A stretch of 56,391 nucleotides of DNA from Mesorhizobium sp. B2-7-1 (GCF_006440735.1 NZ_VFUA01000032.1:1-56391); one strand, 5' to 3'. Positions 44,875 through 55,388 are shown, counted from the stretch's first letter. Made by a program: numbers and translations. Notes: generated by a model from the sequence alone, not told the origin.

Positions 44875-45147
44875 TTACCTGTCCAGAACCGCGCGGATGG
44901 TTTCCATGGCGGTCACCAGCCGCCGCGACACTTCCTTGTTGGCGTCTTCGAGACGCTCGGCGCGCGATTCGGAATTGTCGAGCTCCTGCGCCAGGCGCGA
45001 ACGGTCGGCGTTCATGCGCTGCACCTCGGCCTCGGCTTCCGAATAATCGCGCTCATGCTCGAGCTTCGCCGCAACGGCGTTTTCCAGCCCTTCCATGGCC
45101 TTGCCCAGCCTGGCGATGACTTCCTTGAGGGTCGTTTCCCCGGTCAT
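44875..45147 (-). CDS. DUF4164 coiled-coil protein
   Basis: A 90-residue protein, nearly all coiled coil (KLEHERDYSEAEAEVQRMNADRSRLAQELDNSESRAERLEDANKEVSRRLVTAMETIRAVLDR). The family is found directly upstream of zapA in alphaproteobacteria and may assist FtsZ-ring organisation. It is probably the first gene of an operon with zapA. Confidence 0.88.
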   Translation of the reverse strand: MTGETTLKEVIARLGKAMEGLENAVAAKLEHERDYSEAEAEVQRMNADRSRLAQELDNSESRAERLEDANKEVSRRLVTAMETIRAVLDR

Positions 45148-45323
45148 GGCCTCGTCCTATGCCCTGCCCATCACCGAATCGCGCGCATTCAGAACGCGTT
45201 ACCTCGGAAAGATTAGGCGCCGGGTGAAGGGCGCGTCAACAAAGCTCTCGCGACTGTCCCCCGCTATCGCTAATGTAGGGCGCTCGATGCCATCACAAGC
45301 CCGGCAAAATCCGTCCCGATTTG

Positions 45324-45351
45324 TTGACTAAAAGGCCGTGCCTGCTATGTG
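45324..45351 (+). promoter_or_regulatory. Candidate vegetative promoter of tkt
   Basis: TTGACT, 16-base spacer, TATGTG; about 55 bp before the tkt ATG. Reasonable RpoD-type spacing; not proven. Confidence 0.5.
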
Positions 45352-45405
45352 TCGCGCACCCTTTCCCTAGGGTTCTCCCAAGCCCAACCCGTTCCCGGAG
45401 GAAGC

Positions 45406-47397
45406 ATGAGCTCGCGCGAACAACATGACCGGATGGCCAATGCGATCCGTTTTCTTTCCATGGATGCCGTCGAGAAGGCGAACTCCGGTCATCCAGGCCT
45501 GCCGATGGGCTGCGCCGACATCGCCACTGTGCTGTTCAGCCGTTTCCTGAAATTCGACGCCAAGGCGCCGCACTGGGCCGACCGCGACCGCTTCATCCTG
45601 TCGGCCGGCCACGGCTCGATGCTGCTCTATTCGCTCCTCTACCTCACCGGCTATGAGGACATGACGATCGACCAGATCAAGAATTTCCGCCAGCTCGGCT
45701 CCAAGACCGCCGGCCATCCCGAGTACGGCCATGCCGCCGGCATCGAGACCACCACCGGTCCGCTCGGCCAGGGCTTGGCCAATTCGGTCGGCTTCGCGCT
45801 CGGCGAGCGCATCATGAACGCCGCCTTCGGTAATGACCTCGTCAGCCACTACACCTATGTGCTGTGCGGTGACGGCTGCCTGATGGAGGGCGTTTCCCAG
45901 GAAGCCATCGCGCTGGCCGGGCATCTGAAGCTCAACAAGCTGATCGTCTTCTGGGACAACAACAACATCTCGATCGACGGCCCCGTTTCGCTGGCCGACA
46001 ACACCGACCAGGTCGCCCGCTTCCAGGCCTCGGGCTGGAACGCCAGCCACATCGACGGCACCGATCCGGAAGCGATCGCCTACGCCATCGAGGCGGCGCG
46101 CCATTCCGACAAGCCGACGATGATCGCCTGTAAGACCACCATCGGCTTCGGCGCCCCGACCAAGGCTGGCACCAACAAGGCGCATGGCTCGCCATTGGGT
46201 GCCGACGAAATCGCCGGTGCGCGCAAATTCTTCAACTGGGAGTCGCCGCCCTTCGAGATTCCCGCCGACATCCTCGACGCCTGGCGTGCCATCGGCAAGG
46301 GCGGCGCCAAGCCGCGCGCCGACTGGGAAGGCCGTCTGGCCAAGGCCGAGCCGAAGCTGAAGGCCGAGTTCGAGCGCCGCCTTGCGGGCAAGCTGCCGTC
46401 GAACTTCGACGCCGTCATCGCCGACTACAAGAAGAAGCTCTCGGCCGACAAGCCGAAGGTCGCCACCCGCAAATCCTCGGAAATGGCGTTGGAAGTCATC
46501 AACGGCGCGGTTCCCGAAACCATCGGTGGCTCGGCCGACTTGACCGGCTCCAACAACACCAAGACCAGCCAGACCAAGAACATCACGCCCGACGATTACG
46601 GCCAGCGCTATGTCCACTATGGCATTCGCGAGCACGGCATGGCGGCGGCGATCAACGGGCTGACGCTGCATGGCGGCCTGATCGCCTATGGCGGCACCTT
46701 CCTGTGCTTCTCCGACTATGCCCGCCCCTCGATGCGCCTTGCCTCGCTGATGGGCATCCGCTCGATCTTCGTCATGACGCATGATTCGATCGGCCTCGGC
46801 GAGGACGGCCCGACCCACCAGCCGGTCGAGCATCTGGCCGCGCTTCGCGCCATCCCGAACCACAACGTCTTCCGGCCGGCCGACGCGGTCGAAACTACCG
46901 AATGCTGGCAGATCGCGCTCGAATCCGAAAAGACGCCCTCGACGCTGGCGCTGACCCGCCAGAACCTGCCGACCTTGCGCACCGAGCATTCGGCGAAGAA
47001 CCTCTCCAGCCAGGGCGCCTACGAGCTGGCCGCCGCCAGCGGCGAAGCCGTGGTGACGATCTTCGCCACCGGCTCCGAGGTCGAGATCGCGCTCGGCGCG
47101 CGCGACCTGCTGGAAAAGCACGGCCATCCGACCCGCGTCGTCTCGGTGCCCTGCTTCGAGCTGTTCGACCAGCAGAGCGACGATTACCGCAAGAAGACGA
47201 TCGGCAGCGCCAAGGTGAAGGTCGCGATCGAAGCCGGCATCCGCCAGGGCTGGGACCACCTGATCGGCACCGACGGCATCTTCGTCGGCATGCACGGCTT
47301 CGGCGCCTCGGGCACGATCGAGCAGCTCTATCCGCATTTCGGCATCACCGCCGACGCCGCGGCCAAGGCGGTCGAAGCCCGTCTGCACGGCAAATAG
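45406..47397 (+). CDS. tkt: Transketolase
   Basis: A 663-residue enzyme of the pentose phosphate and Calvin-type pathways using thiamine diphosphate. The N-terminal domain has [22 protein letters not shown] and the ThDP motif [13 protein letters not shown] ... [13 protein letters not shown]. The central domain has [17 protein letters not shown] and [18 protein letters not shown]. The C-domain has [11 protein letters not shown]. The ATG at 45406 follows a ggagga site; the in-frame upstream start at 45349 lies in the promoter. It is followed in the same direction by gap, pgk and a class I aldolase gene. Confidence 0.96.
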   Translation: MSSREQHDRMANAIRFLSMDAVEKANSGHPGLPMGCADIATVLFSRFLKFDAKAPHWADRDRFILSAGHGSMLLYSLLYLTGYEDMTIDQIKNFRQLGSKTAGHPEYGHAAGIETTTGPLGQGLANSVGFALGERIMNAAFGNDLVSHYTYVLCGDGCLMEGVSQEAIALAGHLKLNKLIVFWDNNNISIDGPVSLADNTDQVARFQASGWNASHIDGTDPEAIAYAIEAARHSDKPTMIACKTTIGFGAPTKAGTNKAHGSPLGADEIAGARKFFNWESPPFEIPADILDAWRAIGKGGAKPRADWEGRLAKAEPKLKAEFERRLAGKLPSNFDAVIADYKKKLSADKPKVATRKSSEMALEVINGAVPETIGGSADLTGSNNTKTSQTKNITPDDYGQRYVHYGIREHGMAAAINGLTLHGGLIAYGGTFLCFSDYARPSMRLASLMGIRSIFVMTHDSIGLGEDGPTHQPVEHLAALRAIPNHNVFRPADAVETTECWQIALESEKTPSTLALTRQNLPTLRTEHSAKNLSSQGAYELAAASGEAVVTIFATGSEVEIALGARDLLEKHGHPTRVVSVPCFELFDQQSDDYRKKTIGSAKVKVAIEAGIRQGWDHLIGTDGIFVGMHGFGASGTIEQLYPHFGITADAAAKAVEARLHGK

Positions 47398-47551
47398 GAT
47401 TGGCTCGGGCCCGGCAACGCCGATTGACGGTTTTGCCGGGCTGGACCAACCTAATCGATTTAGATGCGACCTTCTGCGGCTGGATTCTTGCGCCTTCCGC
47501 CGTTATGAAACTGCGGACCCATCCGCTTTCCAGCCCCCAAGGGAGAGAACA

Positions 47552-48562
47552 ATGACCGTCAGAGTTGCCATCAACGGATTTGGCCGCATCGGCCGCAACA
47601 TCCTGCGCGCCATCCACGAATCCGGCCGCAAGGACATCCAGGTCGTCGCCGTCAACGACCTCGGCCCGGTCGAGACCAACGCGCACCTCTTGCGCTACGA
47701 CAGCGTGCATGGCCGCTTCCCGCATGAGGTGGCCGTCGACGGCGACCAGATCTCCGTCGGCAAGGAGAAGTTCAAGGTCACCGCGATCAAGGATCCGACC
47801 CAGCTGCCATGGAAGGAGCTGGGCATCGACATCGCGCTCGAATGCACCGGCATCTTCACTGCCCGCGACAAGGCCGCCGCGCATCTGACCGCTGGCGCCA
47901 AGCGCGTCATCGTCTCGGCCCCGGCCGAAGGCGCTGACTTGACCGTCGTCTACGGCATCAACCACGACAAGCTGACCAAGGACCACATCGTCATTTCGAA
48001 CGCGTCCTGCACCACCAACTGCCTGGCGCCGCTGGCGGCCGTGCTGCACGAGACTGTCGGCATCGAGAAGGGCATGATGACGACGATCCACTCCTATACC
48101 GGCGACCAGCCGACGCTGGACACCATGCACAAAGATCTCTACCGCGCCCGCGCCGCGGCGCTGTCGCAGATCCCGACCTCGACGGGTGCCGCCAAGGCGA
48201 TCGGCCTCGTGCTACCCGAGCTCAAGGGCAAGCTCGACGGCATTTCGATCCGCGTGCCGACCCCGAACGTCTCGGTCGTCGACTTCAAGTTCATCGCCAA
48301 GCGCTCGACCACCGCGCAGGAGATCAACGAAGCGGTCATCGCCGCCTCCAAGGGCAAGCTGAAGGGCGTGCTGTCGGTCACACATCACCCGAACGTGTCG
48401 ATCGACTTCAACCACGATCCGCATTCCTCGATCGTCGCCCTCGACCAGACCAAGGTCATGGACGGCAATTTCGTCTCGGTCTTGTCCTGGTACGACAACG
48501 AATGGGGCTTCTCGAACCGCATGAGCGACACCGCCGTCGCCTTCGGCAAGACCATCGCCTGA
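47552..48562 (+). CDS. gap: Glyceraldehyde-3-phosphate dehydrogenase
   Basis: A 336-residue enzyme with NAD-binding start [18 protein letters not shown] and catalytic Cys in [14 protein letters not shown]. The substrate site is [10 protein letters not shown]. The end, [16 protein letters not shown], is conserved. The family converts glyceraldehyde-3-phosphate to 1,3-bisphosphoglycerate. It lies 154 bp after tkt, which suggests its own promoter or a long leader. Confidence 0.97.
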   Translation: MTVRVAINGFGRIGRNILRAIHESGRKDIQVVAVNDLGPVETNAHLLRYDSVHGRFPHEVAVDGDQISVGKEKFKVTAIKDPTQLPWKELGIDIALECTGIFTARDKAAAHLTAGAKRVIVSAPAEGADLTVVYGINHDKLTKDHIVISNASCTTNCLAPLAAVLHETVGIEKGMMTTIHSYTGDQPTLDTMHKDLYRARAAALSQIPTSTGAAKAIGLVLPELKGKLDGISIRVPTPNVSVVDFKFIAKRSTTAQEINEAVIAASKGKLKGVLSVTHHPNVSIDFNHDPHSSIVALDQTKVMDGNFVSVLSWYDNEWGFSNRMSDTAVAFGKTIA

Positions 48563-48587
48563 TCCGGCAGTTCCTTTTGATCGCGTG

Positions 48588-48616
48588 AAACGCCCGGCTT
48601 CGGCCGGGCGTTTTTC
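48588..48616 (+). terminator. gap terminator
   Basis: Stem AACGCCCGGC, TTCG tetraloop, complement, then five T. It starts 25 bp after the gap stop. Confidence 0.92.
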
Positions 48617-48663
48617 GTTTAGTCTCGGCCGTGCACCATTGAGATTAGCCGCAACACCAGTCG

Positions 48664-48699
48664 CTTCATCATTCTAGGGTGAAGCCCGTGGATGACGAC
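48664..48699. repeat. Deleted derivative of the 168-bp palindromic element
   Basis: cttcatcattctagggtgaa is followed directly by gcccgtggatgacgac. The two pieces correspond to the left and right ends of the element at 18032-18199, with the middle missing. Confidence 0.6.
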
Positions 48700-48833
48700 G
48701 CAAAAGCGGCTCCTCCATTTTTCTGATATCGCCAGAACCCAAAAAACCACGCTGTCGCCTTGCACTGGTCATGTCTTCGCCCCACTCTCTGGTAAAGCGG
48801 GAAACAGTGGGGATTCTGGAGGGGCAATAACGG

Positions 48834-50723
48834 ATGGAGCATGCGATCTATCTCGTGACGCTGGTCGGCACGACGCTCATTGTCGCCGCCGCGTTTTCGA
48901 GCTTGATCGCCTTCCGCTTCGGCGCTCCCTTGCTGCTGCTCTTCCTCTGCATCGGGCTTGCCACCGGCGTCGATGGCCTCGGCATCGAATTCGACAATGC
49001 CCGCCTTGCTTATTTTGCCGGCTCGCTGGCCTTGGCCATCATCCTGTTCGATTCCGGTTTCGGCACGCCGCTCAACGCGCTCAGGCAAGCGGCCGGGCCG
49101 GCGCTGTCGCTGGCCACGATCGGCGTCATCCTGACCACCGGCATCTTCAGCGTCGCCGCTTCCTATTTCCTCAAGCTCAGCTGGCTGGAGTCCTCCCTGC
49201 TTGGCGCCGCCGTCGCCTCCACCGACGCGGCCGCCGTGTTCTTCCTGCTGCGCGCCGGCGAGATCCATCTGCGCGAGCGCGTTCGCGCGACGCTCGAAGT
49301 GGAATCCGGCACCAACGACCCGATCGCCATCTTCCTCACCATCACCCTGGTCGAGATCATCGCCGCGCATGCCAACCCGGAAGCCAATGTGCTGGCAACC
49401 AACCTTCTGCTCGGCTTCCTCGCCAATATGGGACTCGGCGCCGTCGTCGGCGTGCTCGGCGGCTTTGGCATCGTGCGCCTTGTCGAGCGGCTGAATCTCG
49501 ACCACGGCCTGTTGCCGATCTTCGTGCTGACGCTGTCGCTGATGGTGTTCGCGGCGGCCGGCGCCATCGGCGGCTCGGGCTTCCTCGCCGTCTATCTTGC
49601 CGGGCTGATCGCCGGCAATTCCGACATCCGCGCCGTCACCATCCTGAAGCGCTTCCAGGACGGCATGTCGTGGCTGGCGCAGATCATCATGTTCCTGATC
49701 CTCGGCCTGTTCGCCACGCCCTCGCAATTTCCGGCGATCCTGGTGCCGGCGATCCTGCTTGGCCTGTTCCTGATCTTCGTCGCCCGGCCTCTGGCCGTCT
49801 GGCTCTGCCTGATCCCGTTTCGCCTGCCGCGTCCCGAGGTCGCCTTCATCTCCTGGGTCGGCCTGCGCGGCGCGGTCTCGATCCTGCTCGCCATCACGCC
49901 GCTGCTCGGCGGGCTCGAGCATGGCCGCCTGATCTTCAACGCCGCCTTCATCATCGTGCTGGTATCGCTGGTGGTGCAGGGCTGGACCGTCGGTCCGCTG
50001 GCGCGGCGCCTTGGCCTGATCGTGCCAGCCCGTCTCGGGCCGCTGGACAAGGTGGAGCTCGAATTGCCGGGCTCGGCCCATCACGAGCTGCTTGCCTACC
50101 GCGTCGCACCTGGCAGCCCGGTGGCGCGCGGCGAGCGCGTCCCGCGCTGGGCGCGGCCCTCGCTGGTGCTGCGCGACGGGCGCTCGATGCGCTTCCAGGA
50201 CATGGGCCGGCTCGCCGCCGGCGATCAGGTCTACATCTTCGTGCCGGACCGCTACCCGCGCCTGCTCGACAAGCTTTTCGCCAGCCGCGCCGTGGTCGAT
50301 CCGGAGGATGCCGACTTCTTCGGCGCCTTCGCCGTCGATCCCGCCCGCTCCGCCGCGGAGCTGGAAGCGGCCTACGGGCCAGGCCTGACCGAGGCGGAAC
50401 AGAAGCTCAGTGTTGCCGCGCTGGTTTCGGATCGGCTCGGCGGCCGCCCCGAATACGCCGACCGCGTGGTGATCGGCCCGATCGAGCTGATCGTGCGCGA
50501 TGTCGACGAAAAAGGCAGGATCACCGGCCTCGGCCTGTCCTTCGAGCCGACCGCGCCGGTGGCGCGTGTGCCGGTCTTCATGAGCGCCGGCGAGATCGGC
50601 GACCGCCTGGCCGCCCTCATCCGCAACTGGCGCAGGCCGGCGGAACAACAGGCGGCAGGAGACGTGCCGATCGACACCGTGGCTCCCGGACCGCACGGGC
50701 AGAAGGCAACCGGCGAAGGCTGA
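48834..50723 (+). CDS. CPA1-type K+(Na+)/H+ antiporter with C-terminal TrkA-C-like domain
   Basis: A 629-residue protein. The N-terminal 400 residues form about 12-13 helices of the CPA1 family; the exchange motif is in AAVASTDAAAVFFLL and VESGTNDPIAIFLTITLVE. The C-terminal region has an RCK-C/TrkA-C-like module (ELPGSAHHELLAYRVAPGSPVARG ... LVLRDGRSMRFQDMGRLAAGDQVYIFVPD) and then a CorC/HlyC-like domain. This layout matches NhaP2/CvrA potassium/proton antiporters, which control cytoplasmic pH and volume. It interrupts the glycolytic series and has its own upstream region. Ion specificity is inferred from similarity. Confidence 0.9.
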   Translation: MEHAIYLVTLVGTTLIVAAAFSSLIAFRFGAPLLLLFLCIGLATGVDGLGIEFDNARLAYFAGSLALAIILFDSGFGTPLNALRQAAGPALSLATIGVILTTGIFSVAASYFLKLSWLESSLLGAAVASTDAAAVFFLLRAGEIHLRERVRATLEVESGTNDPIAIFLTITLVEIIAAHANPEANVLATNLLLGFLANMGLGAVVGVLGGFGIVRLVERLNLDHGLLPIFVLTLSLMVFAAAGAIGGSGFLAVYLAGLIAGNSDIRAVTILKRFQDGMSWLAQIIMFLILGLFATPSQFPAILVPAILLGLFLIFVARPLAVWLCLIPFRLPRPEVAFISWVGLRGAVSILLAITPLLGGLEHGRLIFNAAFIIVLVSLVVQGWTVGPLARRLGLIVPARLGPLDKVELELPGSAHHELLAYRVAPGSPVARGERVPRWARPSLVLRDGRSMRFQDMGRLAAGDQVYIFVPDRYPRLLDKLFASRAVVDPEDADFFGAFAVDPARSAAELEAAYGPGLTEAEQKLSVAALVSDRLGGRPEYADRVVIGPIELIVRDVDEKGRITGLGLSFEPTAPVARVPVFMSAGEIGDRLAALIRNWRRPAEQQAAGDVPIDTVAPGPHGQKATGEG

Positions 50724-50827
50724 TGTCTCACGCCGACATCATTTTTGCGCGCGCGCCGTCAACGCGGCACTTGCATCGTCTTTCGCGCCGGGTATGGTCC
50801 CCGCGTTTTCGCTAAAAAGGAACGATA

Positions 50828-52024
50828 ATGGCCGGCTTCAAGACACTCGATGATATCGGCGCCGTCAGCGGCAAGCGCGTGCTCGTGCGCGTCGACCTCA
50901 ACGTTCCCGTCGCCGACGGCAAGGTGACTGACGCCACCCGCATCGAGCGCGTCGCGCCGACCATCGCCGAGCTCTCGAAAAAGGGCGCCAAGGTCATTCT
51001 GCTGGCGCATTTCGGCCGCCCCAAGGACGGCCCATCGACCGAGTTCTCGCTGGAGCCGATCGCCAAGGCCACGGCTGAAGTTCTCGGCCGCCCGGTCGGC
51101 TTCGCCGCTGACTGCGTCGGCGACAAGGCCGCGGATGCCGTCGCCGCGATGAAGGACGGCGATGTGCTGCTGTTCGAAAACACCCGCTTCTACAAGGCCG
51201 AGGAGAAGAACGAACCGGCCTTCACCGAAAAGCTCGCCGCCAATGGCGACATCTATGTCAACGACGCCTTTTCCGCCGCGCATCGGGCGCATGCCTCGAC
51301 CGAGGGCCTGGCGCGTCATTTGCCGGCCTATGCGGGCCGCACCATGCAGGCGGAGCTCGACGCGCTGGAAAAGGGTCTCGGCAATCCGGTTCGGCCGGTG
51401 GTCGCCATCGTCGGCGGCGCCAAGGTCTCGAGCAAAATCGACCTGTTGATGAATCTGGTGAAGAAGGTCGACGCGCTGGTGATCGGCGGCGGCATGGCCA
51501 ACACGTTCCTGGCAGCGCGCGGCACCGACGTCGGCAAGTCGCTCTGCGAGCATGATCTTGCCGGCACCGCCAAGCAGATCATGATTGAGGCGGCCGAAGC
51601 CGGCTGCGCCATCATCCTGCCCGCCGACGGCGTGATAGCCAGGGAATTCAAGGCGGGTGCGCCCAGCGAGACCGTCGCCATCTCGGACGTGCCGGCCGAT
51701 GGCATGATCCTCGATGTCGGCGCAAAGACCGTGCAGAGCGTCAACGACTGGATCGACCGCGCCGCCACCTTGGTCTGGAACGGCCCGCTTGGCGCTTTCG
51801 AGATCGAGCCCTTCGACCGCGCCACGGTAGCGGCGGCCAAGCATGCGGCGGCCCGCACCAAGGCAGGCAAGCTGGTGTCGGTCGCCGGCGGCGGCGACAC
51901 GGTGGCGGCGCTCAACCATGCCGGCGTCGCCGACGACTTTACCTATGTCTCGACCGCCGGCGGCGCCTTCCTCGAATGGATGGAAGGCAAGCCGCTGCCC
52001 GGCGTCGAGGTGCTCAAGCGGTAA
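50828..52024 (+). CDS. pgk: Phosphoglycerate kinase
   Basis: A 398-residue enzyme with the substrate-binding start [23 protein letters not shown] and LLAHFGRPK. The [14 protein letters not shown] and [15 protein letters not shown] motifs follow, and the nucleotide site is GGGDTVAAL near the C-terminus. It catalyses ATP formation from 1,3-bisphosphoglycerate, or the reverse in gluconeogenesis. Confidence 0.97.
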   Translation: MAGFKTLDDIGAVSGKRVLVRVDLNVPVADGKVTDATRIERVAPTIAELSKKGAKVILLAHFGRPKDGPSTEFSLEPIAKATAEVLGRPVGFAADCVGDKAADAVAAMKDGDVLLFENTRFYKAEEKNEPAFTEKLAANGDIYVNDAFSAAHRAHASTEGLARHLPAYAGRTMQAELDALEKGLGNPVRPVVAIVGGAKVSSKIDLLMNLVKKVDALVIGGGMANTFLAARGTDVGKSLCEHDLAGTAKQIMIEAAEAGCAIILPADGVIAREFKAGAPSETVAISDVPADGMILDVGAKTVQSVNDWIDRAATLVWNGPLGAFEIEPFDRATVAAAKHAAARTKAGKLVSVAGGGDTVAALNHAGVADDFTYVSTAGGAFLEWMEGKPLPGVEVLKR

Positions 52025-52141
52025 ACAGTCCGGGAGCGGTAAAAGCGCCCGGGACTTTCAATCGATTCACGCTTTCCGGGGTCATTCCTTTGGCAGTAAT
52101 GTTCTGCTAGCGCGGAACAAACGCACCATAGGAGAGCACCC

Positions 52142-53167
52142 ATGAGCGAACGTCTCGAAGACATTGCCGCTGCCATCGTGGCCGATGGCAAGGGCCTGCT
52201 GGCCGCCGATGAGAGCTCCGGCACCATCAAGAAACGCTTCGACGTCATCGGCGTCGAATCGACCGCCGACAACCGGCGCGACTATCGCGAGATGATGTTC
52301 CGCTCCAAGGAAGCGATGACAAAATACATCTCCGGCGTCATCCTCTATGACGAGACCATCCGCCAGAACGCCGCCGACGGCACGCCGCTGGTCGACATCA
52401 TCAAGGCGGCCGGCGCCATCCCGGGCATCAAGGTCGACGCCGGCGCCAAGCCTCTCGCGGGCTTTCCCGGCGACACCATCACCGAGGGCCTGGATGGGCT
52501 GCGCGAGCGGCTCGCCGACTACTACAAGCTTGGCGCCCGCTTCGCCAAATGGCGCGCGGTGATCGACATCGACACCGTCAGGGGCGTGCCGTCGGCCAAT
52601 TCGATCGCCTCGAACACCCATACGTTGGCCCGCTATGCCGCGCTTTGCCAGGAAGCCGGCATCGTGCCGATCGTCGAGCCGGAAGTGCTGATGGACGGCG
52701 CGCATTCCATCGATGTCTGCTACGACGTTTCGAAGGCGACGCTGGTCAAGCTCTATGACGAGCTCTATGCGGCGCGCGTCGTGCTGGAAGGCTCGATCCT
52801 GAAGCCGAACATGGTCATCTCCGGCAAGAAGTCCGGCAGGACCGACAGCCCCGAGGAAATCGCCGAGAAGACGATAAAGCTGTTCCGCGAAGTGGTCCCG
52901 GCGGCGGTGCCGGGCATCGCCTTCCTCTCCGGCGGCCAGGAGGACGAGGAGGCGACGGCCAACCTCAACGCCATCAATGCCATCGGCCCGCATCCGTGGA
53001 AGCTGACCTTCTCCTACGGCCGCGCGCTGCAGGCCGCGCCGCAGAAGGCATGGAGCGGCAAGGCCTCGAACGTCGCCGCCGGCCAGGCAGCCTTCACCCA
53101 CCGCGCCCACATGAACCATCTGGCGGCGCTTGGAAAATGGCAGCCGGCGCTGGAAAAGGCCGCCTGA
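52142..53167 (+). CDS. Class I fructose-bisphosphate aldolase
   Basis: A 341-residue Schiff-base aldolase. It has LAADESSGTIKKRFD near residue 20, and FAKWRAVIDID and PIVEPEVLMDGAHSID in the middle. The catalytic Lys is in LEGSILKPNMVISG. FLSGGQEDEEATANLNAIN and SYGRALQ follow. Class I (metal-free) enzymes are usual in rhizobia. It converts fructose 1,6-bisphosphate to triose phosphates, and in rhizobia it mainly serves gluconeogenesis. It lies 117 bp after pgk. Confidence 0.95.
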   Translation: MSERLEDIAAAIVADGKGLLAADESSGTIKKRFDVIGVESTADNRRDYREMMFRSKEAMTKYISGVILYDETIRQNAADGTPLVDIIKAAGAIPGIKVDAGAKPLAGFPGDTITEGLDGLRERLADYYKLGARFAKWRAVIDIDTVRGVPSANSIASNTHTLARYAALCQEAGIVPIVEPEVLMDGAHSIDVCYDVSKATLVKLYDELYAARVVLEGSILKPNMVISGKKSGRTDSPEEIAEKTIKLFREVVPAAVPGIAFLSGGQEDEEATANLNAINAIGPHPWKLTFSYGRALQAAPQKAWSGKASNVAAGQAAFTHRAHMNHLAALGKWQPALEKAA

Positions 53168-53189
53168 CGCTACTCTCTTTCGTGTACCG

Positions 53190-53220
53190 AAAACCCGGGC
53201 CACCAGCCCGGGTTTTGTTT
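53190..53220 (+). terminator. Aldolase gene terminator
   Basis: Stem AAAACCCGGGC, 5-base loop CACCA, complement, followed by a T-rich tail (TTTTGTTTTTTG). Lies 22 bp beyond the aldolase stop. Confidence 0.92.
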
Positions 53221-53314
53221 TTTGTGCGCCGCATTCCTACCTGATGCAGCGAAACAGCGGCTGCTGTGTCGGGTTGAGCCGATGTCGAACGTCCTTGGCA
53301 GGAGAGGACAGGAG

Positions 53315-54061
53315 ATGGTCATGCAACGCAATGCCGTGGTTTCGCGCGAAGACTGGTTCGAGGCGCACAGAAAGCACCTCGAGCGCGAGAAGGAGCTGAC
53401 AAAGCTCCGCGAAGTTATCGCCGCCGAGCGGCGGCAGTTGCCCTGGTTCAAGCTGCGCAAGGACTACGTCTTCGAAAGCGAAGCGGGACCGACGCGCCTT
53501 GGCGACCTGTTCGCAGGCAAGAGCCAGCTCATCGTCTATCATTTCATGATGGCTCCGGGTTGCGACCACCGTTGCCAGGGCTGCTCGTTCCTCGCCGACC
53601 ATATCGACGGCGCCAACCAGCATCTGAAGCATCATGACGTATCGCTGGTCGTCGTCGCACGCGCGCCGCTGGCCGAGATCCTGCCTTACAGGCAGCGCAT
53701 GGGCTGGAAGTTCGACTGGGTGTCGTCCTATGCGTCCGATTTCAACTTCGATCTGCAGGTTTCCTTCACCGACAAGCAGATCGCTGCAGGCGAGACCACC
53801 TACAATTTCGAGAAGCGTTCGTTGCGCTCGAAGGACCTGCCCGGCACCAGCATCTTCTATCGCAACGAGTGCGGCGACATCTTCCTCACCTTCATGTCGC
53901 GCGCCCGCGGCGGCGACGCGCTGATCGGCGCCTATCATTACCTCGACATGACCCCGAAGGGCCGCGACGAGGCCGGTCCATATCACAACCTGATGGACTG
54001 GGTGCGCCTGCACGACGAATACCAGGACAAAAGTGGAGAGCAACCGGACTGCTGCGAGTAA
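53315..54061 (+). CDS. DUF899 thioredoxin-like protein
   Basis: A 248-residue protein of the DUF899 family. It starts MVMQRNAVVSREDWFEAHRKHLEREKELTKLRE. The core has LIVYHFMMAPGCDHRCQGCSFLADHIDG, with a Cys-rich redox-like motif (CxxxCxxC), and later YHYLDMTPKGRDE and NLMDWVRLHDEY. The fold is thioredoxin-like and the family is often found near stress genes. It starts at 53315 after an aggagaggacagga site. Confidence 0.88.
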   Translation: MVMQRNAVVSREDWFEAHRKHLEREKELTKLREVIAAERRQLPWFKLRKDYVFESEAGPTRLGDLFAGKSQLIVYHFMMAPGCDHRCQGCSFLADHIDGANQHLKHHDVSLVVVARAPLAEILPYRQRMGWKFDWVSSYASDFNFDLQVSFTDKQIAAGETTYNFEKRSLRSKDLPGTSIFYRNECGDIFLTFMSRARGGDALIGAYHYLDMTPKGRDEAGPYHNLMDWVRLHDEYQDKSGEQPDCCE

Positions 54062-54126
54062 TCGGCCTCGTTCACCTCGGACGAAACATGCGCTAATGGC
54101 TTGCGGGTCACGGTAACGGAACCGCC

Positions 54127-54843
54127 ATGCAGCGCCTGCTTGCTCTTCTCACCTGGTTCGCCTTCCCGGTCTATGTCTGGCAGGGCCTCGGCGTGCGCCG
54201 GCGCACCACGCGCATGCTGCCGGCGCGAGGCCCGGTGCTGCACGAAACACCGGGGCAGGCGCCGGCCATCGCATTGCTGGTCCTGGGCGACTCTTCCGCC
54301 GCATCGGTCGGCATCGAGCAATCCGAATATGGGCTTGCCGCGCAGCTTGCCGGCCTGATCGCCGAGCGCACCGGCAGCGCCGTGCGCTGGCGCGCCGCCG
54401 GCTTCAATTCGGCGACCTCCGGCCAGATCCGCGACTTCGTCCTGCCAAACCTGTCGGCCGATCCGTGGACGCATATCGTGCTCGCCATCGGCACCAACGA
54501 CACCAAGAATTTTCATTCCGCGCCGCGCTTCAAGAAGGAGTTCGGCGGCCTGCTCTACGCGCTGCGCGCCAAATGGCCGGAAGCGCGCGTGGTGTGGTCG
54601 CCGGTGCTGGAATTCACCCGTGCGCCGGCCATGCCGAGATTGCTCGGCAAAATCCTCGAAATCCGCGCCGCGGAGATGAACGGCATGGGCGTGCGGCTCT
54701 GCAACGAGCGCGGCGCCATTGCCGCCGCGCGCCTGCCGATCACCAATCCCGAGGCCGGCTTCGCTTCCGATGGGTTCCACGCCTCGGAAGCAGGTTACCG
54801 CGCCTGGGCGGAGCATCTGCTGGATTTCGTGTTGGGCGATTAA
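54127..54843 (+). CDS. SGNH/GDSL-family hydrolase
   Basis: A 238-residue protein with an N-terminal hydrophobic helix (about 3-20) that may anchor it to the membrane. Block I is LLVLGDSSAASVG, where GDS carries the catalytic Ser; block III is AIGTNDTKNF, and block V is DGFHASEAGYRAW with the Asp/His pair. It probably hydrolyses esters or lipids at the envelope. The gene lies 66 bp after the DUF899 gene in the same direction and may share its transcript. Confidence 0.9.
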   Translation: MQRLLALLTWFAFPVYVWQGLGVRRRTTRMLPARGPVLHETPGQAPAIALLVLGDSSAASVGIEQSEYGLAAQLAGLIAERTGSAVRWRAAGFNSATSGQIRDFVLPNLSADPWTHIVLAIGTNDTKNFHSAPRFKKEFGGLLYALRAKWPEARVVWSPVLEFTRAPAMPRLLGKILEIRAAEMNGMGVRLCNERGAIAAARLPITNPEAGFASDGFHASEAGYRAWAEHLLDFVLGD

Positions 54844-54856
54844 GCAAGCAGCCCAG

Positions 54857-55018
54857 CTAGGTCCAATGTCCGAGTATGGCGGCAAGCGAGATTGCGGCCA
54901 TGGCCAGCAGCGCCAGCTTCCAGAAATCGCCGCGCCGCTTCAGCCCCGGCCATCCCAGCGGCTTGATGACCTGGATCAGCATGATGCCGATGATGACAAG
55001 GGCGAGCAGTTTCGTCAT
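54857..55018 (-). CDS. Small two-span membrane protein
   Basis: A 53-residue protein: MTKLLALVIIGIMLIQVIKP (helix 1), a short basic loop (GWPGLKRRGDF) and a second helix ending AAISLAAILGHWT. It is convergent with the SGNH gene and shorter than common ORF thresholds. No promoter is recognised. Similar small proteins occur in rhizobial genomes; function unknown. Confidence 0.7.
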   Translation of the reverse strand: MTKLLALVIIGIMLIQVIKPLGWPGLKRRGDFWKLALLAMAAISLAAILGHWT

Positions 55019-55155
55019 GCCGCCTTTGACCAGCAACGATGGCGACTGTCAAAGCCGTTCTTAAGGCACCCTTGGGGCGCAACATTCCCGACAGAAATCG
55101 GGGGCATTTGAACCCTTCGAAGGGCGCCGCACCGCCTTCTTCGATACCCTGCCAA

Positions 55156-55181
55156 CCTCCTGACAGACTGCTGTCAGGAGG
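55156..55181. promoter_or_regulatory. Inverted-repeat operator upstream of the DUF1127 gene
   Basis: CCTCCTGACAG, 4 bases, then its exact complement CTGTCAGGAGG; 43 bp before the ATG at 55224. The same sequence recurs at 55497-55522 with a 6-base loop. Probable site of the YafY-type regulator encoded at 56023. Confidence 0.75.
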
Positions 55182-55223
55182 GGTGTGAGATACTCTTCTC
55201 GTCAAAAGAGAGGAGTGAGGTCA

Positions 55224-55388
55224 ATGAACGGTTTTACAATTCTGCGCAGCGTGCAGCATTATGTCGGCAGGATCCGCACCGTGCGCAACGAGATCCGCAC
55301 CCAGCGTTTCCTGAACACCTTGCCGGCGGACATCCGCAAGGACATCGGCTGGCCGGACCTTTACACCGGCCGCGTGCGCGAAAACTGA
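55224..55388 (+). CDS. DUF1127 small protein
   Basis: A 54-residue protein. The hallmark RTQRFLNTLPADIRKDIGWPDLYTG is the YjiS-like DUF1127 motif; the N-terminal part is basic and helical. Alphaproteobacterial DUF1127 proteins affect sRNA turnover and phosphate or carbon use in studied cases. A strong gaggagtgagg ribosome site precedes it, and the inverted-repeat operator 55156-55181 lies just upstream. Confidence 0.88.
   Translation: MNGFTILRSVQHYVGRIRTVRNEIRTQRFLNTLPADIRKDIGWPDLYTGRVREN

Noticed and set aside
45367..47388. 673-residue minus-strand open frame
   Set aside because: Antisense to transketolase; no domain and the sense gene is certain.
48669..50696. 675-residue minus-strand open frame
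   Set aside because: Antisense to the antiporter gene; low-complexity Asp/Gln/Arg content and no family signal.
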